Notes under the pieces: model-generated
The model's input: the letters and a program-made list of their open reading frames with translations, nothing else
Databases searched by the model: none
What the model was told of the DNA's origin: nothing
Made by a program: the position numbers and the translations under genes
Part shown: one piece after another, positions 1 through 6,611 of the stretch
How positions within the stretch are numbered: position 1 is the first letter of the stretch
Layout: each line of letters starts with the position of its first letter
Assembly (NCBI GenBank): GCA_029262755.1
Contig: JAJCYU010000120.1
Span: 1 to 39,609, forward strand
DNA length: 39,609 nucleotides
Direction of reading: 5' to 3'
Origin: Anaerolineae bacterium
Lineage (GTDB): Bacteria > Chloroflexota > Anaerolineae > Epilineales > Epilineaceae

Positions 1-2
1 AG

Positions 3-593
3 ACGGGCGACCTCGTGATCAACGAGCTGATGGCCGCCAACGAGACCACGCTCGCCGATCCGGAGGGAGAGTTCGACGACTGGGTCGAGCTCCACAACCG
101 CGGCGACGCACCCATCTCGTTGGCGGGCTACTTCCTTACGGACGCGGAGGACGATCCCTTCGCCTACCCGCTGCCCGATCTCACGTTGCCCGCCGGTGGA
201 CACCTCCTCATCTGGGCCGACAACGACCCGGAGCAGGGCCCCGAGCACGCGAACTTCCGCTTGGCTACCTCCGGCGAATCGCTGCTGCTGAACACCGACA
301 CGGAGACCGTCGACCGCATCGACTTCGGCGAGCAGACGACCGACGTGAGCCTGGCCCGCGACCCGGACGGCGGCGCCGCGTGGGTGGCGTGCGCCAGCCC
401 CTCGCCGGGTACGGTGAACGATTGCGCCGGAGGGCCGCCGATCACGCCGCCGGCGACGCCGACCGATGCGCCGTCCACGCCGACGCCCGAAGTCACCGCG
501 CCGCCCGAGTCGACCGCCACGCCAGGCCCGCCGGCGACGTCGACGCCGGACGAGAGCACAATTTGGTTGCCGATCGCGAGGCGGGGAGGCTGA
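3..593 (+). CDS. C-terminal part of a CotH/lamin-tail-domain surface protein (5' end outside window)
   Basis: The reading frame is open from the first complete codon at position 3, so the gene starts upstream of the window. What remains is one lamin-tail domain (LTD), beginning VINELMAANE and containing DDWVELHNRGD, HLLIWAD and a DFGEQ strand. A Pro/Thr linker follows, and the protein ends IWLPIARRGG. LTDs are beta-sandwich domains common in bacterial extracellular proteins. The same LTD, with the shared strings VINEL, NRGD, HLLIW, DFGEQ and SPSPG, forms the C-terminal part of the complete CotH protein at 28473-30803. By that comparison the missing N-terminal part is probably a signal peptide plus a CotH kinase-like domain, which is inference. 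The aromatic-Leu-Pro tail recurs in six other genes of this window. Confidence 0.85.
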   Translation, partial: TGDLVINELMAANETTLADPEGEFDDWVELHNRGDAPISLAGYFLTDAEDDPFAYPLPDLTLPAGGHLLIWADNDPEQGPEHANFRLATSGESLLLNTDTETVDRIDFGEQTTDVSLARDPDGGAAWVACASPSPGTVNDCAGGPPITPPATPTDAPSTPTPEVTAPPESTATPGPPATSTPDESTIWLPIARRGG

Positions 594-732
594 CGGTCGC
601 GAGGGCCGTGCAAGGGAAGTCCGTGTAAGGTGCGCCCGGTCGCCCAATCGCCATCGAGCGACTATCGTCGCGTACGCGAGTACCTTGGCCGACGCGAGGC
701 CGGCACGGCGTGCCCCTTGAGAGAGTGAACCC

Positions 733-1218
733 ATGATCGATCGAAGGCTCCGTACTTTTCCAGCCGCGCTCCCATCCCTGGCCCTTGTCCTGACCCTCGG
801 CCTCGGATTCCTGCTGAGCGCCTGCGCATCGACGGCGGTCGCGCCTGGTTCGGACCTGCCGTCCGAGGACGGTGCGGACGGGACGCTGCCGCGGATCATG
901 GCGGGCCTGAGCGAGGACGCCGCCGGCGTCAACGCCGGAATCTGGCTCGAGGACTTCGACTCCATCGCGGCCTCGGCCCAAGCGATCGCCGATCACCCCA
1001 CGGTATCGGACGAAGAGCGCGCTTCCATCCAGGCGGTGCTGGGGGAGGACATGGCCGACTTCGCTCTCGGCGACAAGACCGTACACGAGACGGCGGTGTC
1101 GTTGGTCGAGGCCGCCAAGGCCCAAGACATGGCTGAGGTCCTGGCCCTCAACGCGAAGATGCAGACCGAGTGCGTGGCCTGCCATACGGAGTTCCGGGGC
1201 CGGTTGGCAGATCGATAG
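733..1218 (+). CDS. Lipoprotein cytochrome c'-like (cytochrome c' / c556 type)
   Basis: This is a 161-residue protein with an N-terminal signal peptide ending in a lipobox, LLSAC, with the lipidated Cys at residue 31. A single haem-binding motif CVACH lies at residues 147-151, ten residues from the C terminus. A C-terminal CxxCH on an otherwise helical domain of about 110 residues is the hallmark of the cytochrome c' / c556 four-helix bundle. The segment GIWLEDFDSIAASAQAIADHP fits its early helices. The likely role is electron transfer or gas (NO) binding at the outer face of the membrane. The start codon ATG is the only good one before the signal peptide, although the upstream Shine-Dalgarno is weak (GAGAGTG). 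It appears to be a single-gene unit, with the DUF1772 gene converging on it immediately downstream. Family assignment is good; physiological role is unknown. Confidence 0.8.
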   Translation: MIDRRLRTFPAALPSLALVLTLGLGFLLSACASTAVAPGSDLPSEDGADGTLPRIMAGLSEDAAGVNAGIWLEDFDSIAASAQAIADHPTVSDEERASIQAVLGEDMADFALGDKTVHETAVSLVEAAKAQDMAEVLALNAKMQTECVACHTEFRGRLADR

Positions 1219-1228
1219 GACGCGCCCG

Positions 1229-1729
1229 TTACATCGCCAGCATCGCATACGAGAGCAGCGCGGTCGCGGCGACGCTGGCGACGGTGCGCACGTGATTCCA
1301 GCGCGTCCACTCCACGCGGTAGCGGTGCCATGCTTCGGCCGAAGCCGGGTCCGTGGCGTCGAGCGATTCCAGCGCGTTGTTGCGGGGCACGTTGAAGGCG
1401 ACCGTGACAAGCAGCCCGCCGATTAGGTAGCTGAGGCTGCCTGCGACGAGGACCATTCCTACCGTGGAACCGTCGGAGTACAGCACGGAGAGTACCAGCA
1501 CAATCAGGCACGCGATGGGCGTGAGCAGGAAGAAGGCAAGGAAGAGCGGGTTGATGATGCGCACGTTGAGGCGCTGCATGGCCGCCATACCGTGAGCGGG
1601 TGGTAGATCGCCGAGCGCCCGCATGGCGAAGTTGGAGAAGTCGAAGAAGAGCCCGCTCATCAGGCCGCAGCCGATGACGGCCAGCCATGTGGCGAGCGGC
1701 AGGATGATGTTCGCGTCAGGATTGCTCAT
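1229..1729 (-). CDS. DUF1772 (anthrone oxygenase-like) membrane protein
   Basis: This is a small integral membrane protein of about 166 residues with four predicted transmembrane segments. The family signature appears near the C terminus: FNVPRNNALE followed by a W-x3-Y/W-x2-W-x2-WNHVRT type stretch (RVEWTRWNHVRT). DUF1772 proteins resemble the anthrone oxygenases of polyketide pathways, but most bacterial members have no known substrate, and no polyketide genes are nearby. I chose the ATG at 1729 because a GGAG lies about seven bases upstream of it. The earlier ATG at 1741 has no visible ribosome binding site and would add only four residues. The gene ends 11 bp from the convergent cytochrome gene. 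Confidence 0.75.
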   Translation of the reverse strand: MSNPDANIILPLATWLAVIGCGLMSGLFFDFSNFAMRALGDLPPAHGMAAMQRLNVRIINPLFLAFFLLTPIACLIVLVLSVLYSDGSTVGMVLVAGSLSYLIGGLLVTVAFNVPRNNALESLDATDPASAEAWHRYRVEWTRWNHVRTVASVAATALLSYAMLAM

Positions 1730-1907
1730 GGGTGGCTCCATGCGGGGCGAGGGGAGTTGCGCCGCGGGAGTCTATGCGACGGGGATCGATTCGACCACGG
1801 CCGTCGCGGGGAAGACCTTCGCGACCGAGACCGAGCCTTCCGATTCAACGATTGGATCGACGTCCGGGTCGCCCGTAGACGTGCGCGCTGTGCAGGAGCC
1901 ACGCCCA

Positions 1908-2429
1908 CTACACCGCCGCCAGCATCTCCCGCACGCGCGCCAGATGGTGGTCGTCGTGCTCGGCTTGGAAGAAGAGCATGTCGATGACCCGCATGCGCGT
2001 CTCCAGGCGCGGATGGCGGGCCTCCCGCGCGAAGTACTCGGCGGGCGCCGCGCTGAGGCGTGCGACGAGTCGGCCGCGTTCATCGGCCAGCTCCGCGAGC
2101 ACCGCGTCGATGCCCCGCGCGTTGTGCTCCGCCGCGAAGGTGGCCGCGTTGCCCATGTCGGCCGCGACGAGGATCTCGTCGCCCGCGTCGAATTGGTCCA
2201 GCCGGCGGCTCCACAGGCCCTTGTCGAGGTCCGCCAGGTGGCCGAAGTTCTCGATGATCGACCAATCCGGGCCGTCGCGCAGCGCGAGCAGCGAGGGCGG
2301 GACTGCGCGCACGAGCGCCTCTGCGCGCAGGGGCAGGCTGCGCAGGCGCTCCACGAGCTCGGGGTGCAATTTTGCATCGAGCGTGTAGTCGAAGCGGCGA
2401 GTGGACCAGTCCATCAGCGTGCTTGTCAT
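1908..2429 (-). CDS. DinB-superfamily protein
   Basis: The protein has 173 residues with the layout of the DinB/YfiT four-helix metal-binding superfamily. A His lies in NFGHLADL in the second helix, and a His-rich motif AEHDDHHLAR in the last. In this superfamily three His residues usually hold a divalent metal, and members include thiol-dependent transferases and proteins of unknown function. The longer frame extends to 2486, but the ATG at 2429 lies five bases after the stop of the upstream VOC gene and has a GAAGAGA purine tract ahead of it, so it is preferred. The tight spacing suggests co-transcription with the VOC gene. The substrate cannot be deduced. A second DinB gene lies at 14012. 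Confidence 0.75.
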   Translation of the reverse strand: MTSTLMDWSTRRFDYTLDAKLHPELVERLRSLPLRAEALVRAVPPSLLALRDGPDWSIIENFGHLADLDKGLWSRRLDQFDAGDEILVAADMGNAATFAAEHNARGIDAVLAELADERGRLVARLSAAPAEYFAREARHPRLETRMRVIDMLFFQAEHDDHHLARVREMLAAV

Positions 2430-2433
2430 GAGC

Positions 2434-2829
2434 TCAGTTCTCTTCGACGGATTGCCCGAAGGTGATGCGGTTGCCGGAAGGGTCATGGATCGTGAAATCG
2501 CGCATGCCGTAGGGGTAGGTCTGCGGCTCCTGGGCTAACGTGCCGCCGCGCGTGCAAATCGCGTCGGCAAGGCTGTCCACGCCCTCGAGCATGACGTAGA
2601 CCTTGGCGGGTCGGCCGGCCTCGTTGTCGGCGCTATTGAGGTGGATCTGCGCCTCGCCGTGCTGGACGCCGCCGTAGAAGGGGGGCTTGCCTGACTCGGG
2701 TTCGGCCCACAAGAAGGTCGTCTTCCAGCCGAGGATCTCCTCGAACCAGCCGGCGGCGGACGTCACGTCGTCGACGGGCAGGATGGGTACCGCACGGAGG
2801 GTGTTTAGGGGGCCGTTGGTGTCGGTCAT
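2434..2829 (-). CDS. VOC-family (glyoxalase/bleomycin-resistance-like) protein
   Basis: This 131-residue protein has the paired beta-alpha-beta-beta-beta modules of the vicinal oxygen chelate superfamily. The first module opens AVPILPVDDVTSAAGWFEEI, and the second contains EGVDSLADAI followed by the conserved end FTIHDPSGNRITFGQ. Members include glyoxalase I, extradiol dioxygenases and antibiotic-binding proteins; this one looks like the small 'bleomycin resistance' type, whose substrate is usually unknown. The ATG at 2829 is chosen because of a strong AAGGAG about seven bases upstream, which excludes the longer N-terminal frame. It heads a two-gene unit with the DinB gene and is divergent from lemA. 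Confidence 0.8.
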   Translation of the reverse strand: MTDTNGPLNTLRAVPILPVDDVTSAAGWFEEILGWKTTFLWAEPESGKPPFYGGVQHGEAQIHLNSADNEAGRPAKVYVMLEGVDSLADAICTRGGTLAQEPQTYPYGMRDFTIHDPSGNRITFGQSVEEN

Positions 2830-3178
2830 GGAACTACTCCTTGCGGGGTTGCGCGATGGAGAGTCGGCGCAGCGGGGGCGGGGCGGCGGGCGATCTCGAT
2901 CGCCGTCGAAGGCTACGGCCGAGAGGCGGATCGCGTTCACGAGGCAACGCGCGTGTGACGCGTACGCAAGCCTTCTCGATTGTCCACGCGCAGCGGCACC
3001 GCGCAAAACGCTCCGTGCAAACGCCGTGCGTAAACACCCAGTGCAAACACCCCGTGCTGGCGCACGGCCGGAGCACCTTGTTTAATGCTGGGACCCAACC
3101 GAGTCGAAGCGCGACTCGCAGTACCCGATTCGCGTACACTCCGGAAGAACCCACACCCGATAGCAAGGAGCCCGCCCC
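2830..3178. other. Divergent intergenic region between the VOC and lemA genes
   Basis: About 350 bp separate the starts of the VOC gene (minus) and lemA (plus). I see no convincing gene here. It must hold both promoters. The only structure I see is the imperfect GTGCAAAC repeat cluster at 3015-3053, described separately. A strong AAGGAG for lemA lies at its right edge. Confidence 0.5.
3015..3053. repeat. Imperfect GTGC-AAAC-RCC repeats in divergent promoter region
   Basis: Three near-copies lie head to tail: GTGCAAACGCC at 3015, GTGCGTAAACACCC at 3026 and GTGCAAACACCCC at 3041, followed by a further GTGC. They sit in the shared upstream region of two divergent genes, so a regulator binding site is possible. 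Chance repetition is also possible in DNA of this composition. Confidence 0.35.
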
Positions 3179-3751
3179 GTGCTGACGATCTGGATCTTGC
3201 TCGCAGTCACCGCCGTGCTCGTCCTGTGGGCGGCCGTGGTCTACAACAAGCTCGTCGGTCTGCGCAACCGCTCCGACAACGCGTGGTCCGATATCGACGT
3301 ACAGCTCAAGCGCCGCCATGACCTGGTCGGCAACCTCGTGGACGCCGTCGAAGGCTACGCCGGGCACGAGCGCGAGACGCTGCAAGCGGTGGTCGAAGCG
3401 CGCCAGGCGGCATCGGGCGCGGCCGCGCAGGGCGACGCGGCGGCGGCCGGCATGGCGGAGGCGCTGCTGGGACGACGCCTCGGTTCGCTGTTCGCGGTCG
3501 TCGAGGACTATCCGGACCTGAAGGCCAACGAGAACTTTCTCGACCTGCAGCGGCAGCTCGGACAGCTCGAGGACGCGTTGCAACAGGCGCGGCGCTACTA
3601 CAACGCTGTCGTGCGCGATCTGAACACGCGCATCCAGTCGCTGCCCGACGTGCTCATCGCACGCGCCGCCGGGTTCACCGAACGCGCCTTCTTCGAGCTC
3701 GATGATCCAGGCGAGGCCGCCGTGCCGGTCGTCGGCGGGGCGCGAGCGTGA
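3179..3751 (+). CDS. lemA: LemA family protein
   Basis: The protein has 190 residues. One N-terminal transmembrane helix (residues 3-22) is followed by the LemA signature YNKLVGLRNRSDNAW and VQLKRRHDLVGNLV, and then a long coiled helical domain with NENFLDLQRQLGQLED. LemA proteins are anchored helical-bundle proteins of poorly defined function, often paired with a DUF2207 or TPM-domain membrane protein. The start is a GTG with AAGGAG eight bases upstream. The stop overlaps the GTG start of the next gene (GTGA at 3748-3751), indicating translational coupling. The C-terminal tail after EERAFFELD-type sequence is short and Gly/Ala-rich. Confidence 0.9.
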   Translation: MLTIWILLAVTAVLVLWAAVVYNKLVGLRNRSDNAWSDIDVQLKRRHDLVGNLVDAVEGYAGHERETLQAVVEARQAASGAAAQGDAAAAGMAEALLGRRLGSLFAVVEDYPDLKANENFLDLQRQLGQLEDALQQARRYYNAVVRDLNTRIQSLPDVLIARAAGFTERAFFELDDPGEAAVPVVGGARA

Positions 3752-5616
3752 CGCGCCAGGAAGCGAAGGGATCCCTGAGAACTTCGCCAGTCGCTGCGAA
3801 CTCTGCGAACTTCGCGAACCCCGCGAGCCCCGTGAACCCTGTACGCAGTGGCGCCATCGCCCTCCTGCTCGCAGCGCTGCTCGCCACGGCGTTCGCCGTT
3901 GCCCCGGGCGGCGCACGGACCGCCCGCGCCGACCTGGCCGGCTTCACGATCACGGACTTCCACACGGAGCTGTTCGTGGAAGAGGATGCCGGGCTGCTGG
4001 TCGAGGAGACCATCCAGGTCAACTTCAACGAGCCGCGGCGCGGCATCTACCGCACGATTCCCGTGCGCTACACGGACCCGCGTGGCTACCGCTACGGCGT
4101 GCAGTTTCGCCTCCTTGACGTCGTGGACGAGGACGGCAGGAGTCATACGACGGACGTGTCGCGCGAGGGTAGCGACGTTCGCATACGCATCGGGGACGCC
4201 GATCGGACGATCACCGGCCCCGTGACCTACGTGATCCGCTACCACGTGGATGGCGCGATCCAGCACCTCGAGACGCACGACGAACTCTATTGGAACGCGG
4301 TCGGCGACTCCTGGGCCACGACGATCGAGCAGGCCTCCGCCACCGTGCACCTGCCCGGATCGCTGTCCGAGAACGATGTCGAGGCCGCTGCGTTTGCCGG
4401 CGTCTTCGGGAGCACAGAAGGCGACGTATCCATCCAGGTTCCGGAGCCGAGCACGGTGATCTACGCCAGCCCACGTGCGCTCGCGCCCTTCGAGGCGATG
4501 ACCGTGGTGGCCGGCTGGCCGCACGGCAACGTCACGTTTCCCTCGCCGGCGATGATCTGGCTGCGCCGGCTGCTCAGCAATTGGGTGCTCGTGCTGCCCT
4601 TCGTGGCGCTCGCATGGATGACGTCGCGCTACCGAAGCCACGGGCGCGACCCCGAGGGCGCCGGCAGCATCACCGTACAGTACGAGGCGCCGGAAGGCAT
4701 TGGGCCGGGCGAGATCGGCACCTTGGTGGACGAAAGCGTCGATATGCGCGATATCACGGCCACCCTGGTCGACCTCGCCGTGAAGGGCCTGTTGCGCATT
4801 GAGATCGAGGAGAAGAAGGGACTGTTCCGTACGTCGGAGGAAACCGCCTTCGTGCGCATCGCCCCGCCCGACGATCCGCAGCTGGCCGCCCTGCTGCCAC
4901 ACGAACTGGCCGTCTTCAACGGAATCTTTGCCCACGGGCAGCGGGTCGACACCAGCGATCTCAACCACGCCTTCTACCGCGAACTGCCCGGCATCAAGAG
5001 CGCGATGTTCACCCATCTGGTGTCCGCGGGCTTCTTCGCGGAGAGTCCGGAGTCCGTGAAGCTCAAGTACGGTGGGCTCGTCGCGCTGTTGGCGCTCGGG
5101 GTGTTTGCTCTCGGCGCTGTGACGGCCTTTCTTACCGGTGGGATCTTCCCCAACGCGCTTGTCGTGCCGGGTGTTGCGGCCGCATTGACCGGATTGTTCG
5201 CCGCCCCCTTCGTGCCCGCCATGCCGCGCCGCACGGCGGAAGGCGTGCGGATGCGCGAGTGGGCGAAGGGCTTCGAGGAGTTCGTCGGGCGCGTGGAGTC
5301 CGACCGGTTGGAGCGCGTCGAGGCCGTCACGGCCTTCGAGACCCTGCTGCCCTATGCGATGGCCTTGGGCGTCGCCGAGACGTGGGCCAAGAAGTTCGAG
5401 GGCATCTACGCGGAGGGCCGCCAGCCGGGCTGGTATGTGGGGCCGCATCACGGCGGCATGTTCTCGACGCGCTCATTCGAGCGCAGCCTCAGTTCCTCGA
5501 TGGGCGCCGTCGCGACGAGCATGGCCGCCGCACCACGCTCGTCGAGCTCGAGCGGGATGGGCGGCGGCGGCTTCTCCGGAGGCGGCTTCGGCGGCGGCGG
5601 CGGCGGGAGTTGGTAG
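3748..5616 (+). CDS. DUF2207 domain membrane protein
   Basis: The protein has 622 residues. A signal/anchor segment (about 33-52) is followed by the extracytoplasmic DUF2207 beta-rich domain (about 55-270), with FHTELFVEEDAGLLVEETI and RRGIYRTIPV. Next come a membrane helix (275-292), a cytoplasmic domain (300-440) and two more helices (443-463, 469-490). A helical segment and a Ser- then Gly-rich tail ending GGGGGGSW complete it. This Gly-rich, Trp-ended tail and the pairing with LemA are typical of the family, whose function is unknown. The GTG start overlaps the lemA stop. An in-frame GTG at 3832 would give a neater signal peptide and would drop an odd N-terminal tripeptide repeat (Ala-Asn-x) encoded by a 9-bp tandem repeat, so the true start is uncertain. 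Confidence 0.85.
   Translation: MTRQEAKGSLRTSPVAANSANFANPASPVNPVRSGAIALLLAALLATAFAVAPGGARTARADLAGFTITDFHTELFVEEDAGLLVEETIQVNFNEPRRGIYRTIPVRYTDPRGYRYGVQFRLLDVVDEDGRSHTTDVSREGSDVRIRIGDADRTITGPVTYVIRYHVDGAIQHLETHDELYWNAVGDSWATTIEQASATVHLPGSLSENDVEAAAFAGVFGSTEGDVSIQVPEPSTVIYASPRALAPFEAMTVVAGWPHGNVTFPSPAMIWLRRLLSNWVLVLPFVALAWMTSRYRSHGRDPEGAGSITVQYEAPEGIGPGEIGTLVDESVDMRDITATLVDLAVKGLLRIEIEEKKGLFRTSEETAFVRIAPPDDPQLAALLPHELAVFNGIFAHGQRVDTSDLNHAFYRELPGIKSAMFTHLVSAGFFAESPESVKLKYGGLVALLALGVFALGAVTAFLTGGIFPNALVVPGVAAALTGLFAAPFVPAMPRRTAEGVRMREWAKGFEEFVGRVESDRLERVEAVTAFETLLPYAMALGVAETWAKKFEGIYAEGRQPGWYVGPHHGGMFSTRSFERSLSSSMGAVATSMAAAPRSSSSSGMGGGGFSGGGFGGGGGGSW
3796..3840 (+). repeat. 9-bp tandem repeat, five units, at the 5' end of the DUF2207 gene
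   Basis: Five consecutive 9-mers are seen: GCGAACTCT, GCGAACTTC, GCGAACCCC, GCGAGCCCC and GTGAACCCT. In the reading frame they encode Ala-Asn-Ser, Ala-Asn-Phe, Ala-Asn-Pro, Ala-Ser-Pro and Val-Asn-Pro, just before the signal/anchor helix. The period is a multiple of three, so copy-number change would not break the frame. Confidence 0.85.
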
Positions 5617-5731
5617 GCTAGCGCGGCCTCGGCGGAAGCCGCGGTGGCGGAACATGAAGATTCAGTTCGTTCGAGCATTGGGGCGAATGGTCTCGGGGTA
5701 ACCGGTCGCGGACGAAGTGGAGGGCTGCGCG

Positions 5732-6172
5732 ATGAGCATCAGCCAAGTCGGCGGGGACATTCGCTGGCGTATGCACCTGGGCGCGCCACCGGACGCGGTC
5801 TTCGCGGCGCTGGACTCGGACGAGGGACGTGCGTCCTTTTGGGCGGAATCGGCCGTCGAGACCAAGGGTGGAATCGAGTTCCGCTTTGCCAACGGCTACG
5901 TCTGGCGGGGCAAGTTGCTCGTCCGTCGACCACCGCGGCTTTGGTCCATCGACTACTTCGGCACGCCGGCGACCTTCACGCTCGAGCCGGACAGCGAGGG
6001 GGGCACGGAGCTCCTGCTGACCCACGAAGGCGTCTCGGCCGAGGACTGGCATGAGGTGCATGCCGGCTGGCTCAACGTACTCTTTCCCCTCAAGGCCATG
6101 GTCGATCATGGCGTCGACCTGCGCAATCACGATGCGACGCGCACGTGGGAACAGGGCTACGCCGACCAGTAG
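5732..6172 (+). CDS. SRPBCC (START/AHSA1-like) domain protein
   Basis: This 146-residue protein has the pattern of the SRPBCC/AHSA1 ligand-binding fold. An early strand and helix, with APPDAVFAALDSDEGRASFW, leads to the central strands FANGYVWRGKLL and LWSIDYFG. After GTELLLTHEGV comes a long C-terminal helix preceded by GWLNVLFPLKAMVDHGVDLR. Members bind hydrophobic ligands or act as small polyketide-cyclase-like or stress proteins; no ligand can be inferred. The ATG at 5732 is chosen over the upstream GTG at 5717 because GTGGAGGG supplies a ribosome binding site seven bases before it. It follows the DUF2207 gene by 115 bp in the same direction. Confidence 0.75.
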   Translation: MSISQVGGDIRWRMHLGAPPDAVFAALDSDEGRASFWAESAVETKGGIEFRFANGYVWRGKLLVRRPPRLWSIDYFGTPATFTLEPDSEGGTELLLTHEGVSAEDWHEVHAGWLNVLFPLKAMVDHGVDLRNHDATRTWEQGYADQ

Positions 6173-6212
6173 ATCGCAATGTCAGATAGCAATGGATGAA
6201 GGAGGCCGTGCC

Positions 6213-6344
6213 ATGACGTCGCTGGGCCGCATCCACGCGGTGCTGGCGGTGCAGTCGCGGATCATCATCCTGCTTTTCGATCAAGCGTCTTTCGTCATGG
6301 ACCCACGCTACCGTGGCGACGAACAAGTTCCTGCGCTGAGTTGA
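6213..6344 (+). CDS. Possible small protein (43 aa), unknown
   Basis: This short frame begins at an ATG with a perfect AAGGAGG seven bases upstream, 40 bp after the SRPBCC gene. The product starts MTSLGRIHAVLAVQSRIIIL and ends with a charged stretch, DPRYRGDEQ. The middle is moderately hydrophobic (about residues 9-25), and no domain is recognised. The strong ribosome binding site is the only argument for it. It could equally be an untranslated remnant, and there is no length or homology support. Confidence 0.35.
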   Translation: MTSLGRIHAVLAVQSRIIILLFDQASFVMDPRYRGDEQVPALS

Positions 6345-6611
6345 CCGAAACAACATGCTCGGCTTGCCGCTGGCGAGCACTACGCGGCGCCGGCGAGTTC
6401 GCCAACGTGGTGTCCGAGGCTATCGGCCTCGCTCTGTACGTCGTTGCGATGCTTGTGGTGCCCACGCCATGGCTGCTCGGGTCGCAGCGAAGGCAACCCC
6501 TGTCCGTGTACTACGCGACGGCCGACTTTGCTGGTCCGGCAGCCATCGGAGCACGGAAGCTGTTGTCCACGTAAAGTCCGACTCCGTGCGCATCGGGCTC
6601 CAAGCCATGAT
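6345..6611. other. Intergenic region, no supported gene
   Basis: About 270 bp lie between the small ORF and the 3' end of the DNRLRE gene on the other strand. A 77-codon frame with a TTG start at 6341 has one hydrophobic stretch but no ribosome binding site and an arginine/proline-rich remainder. I do not call it. Confidence 0.4.

Noticed and set aside
1623-2465. 280-codon plus-strand frame across the DUF1772 and DinB genes
   Set aside because: It covers two recognised minus-strand genes and has shadow-type composition.
2830-3916. N-terminal extensions and an antisense frame near lemA
   Set aside because: The AAGGAG before 2829 fixes the VOC start, and the antisense frame opposes recognised genes.
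3598-5451. 617-codon open frame on the minus strand opposite lemA-DUF2207
   Set aside because: The composition is His/Arg/Gly/Gln-rich with no domain, and the plus-strand frame encodes recognised families. Long antisense frames are expected in GC-rich DNA.
6341-6574. 77-codon frame with a TTG start
   Set aside because: One hydrophobic patch but no ribosome binding site, and the rest is not protein-like.
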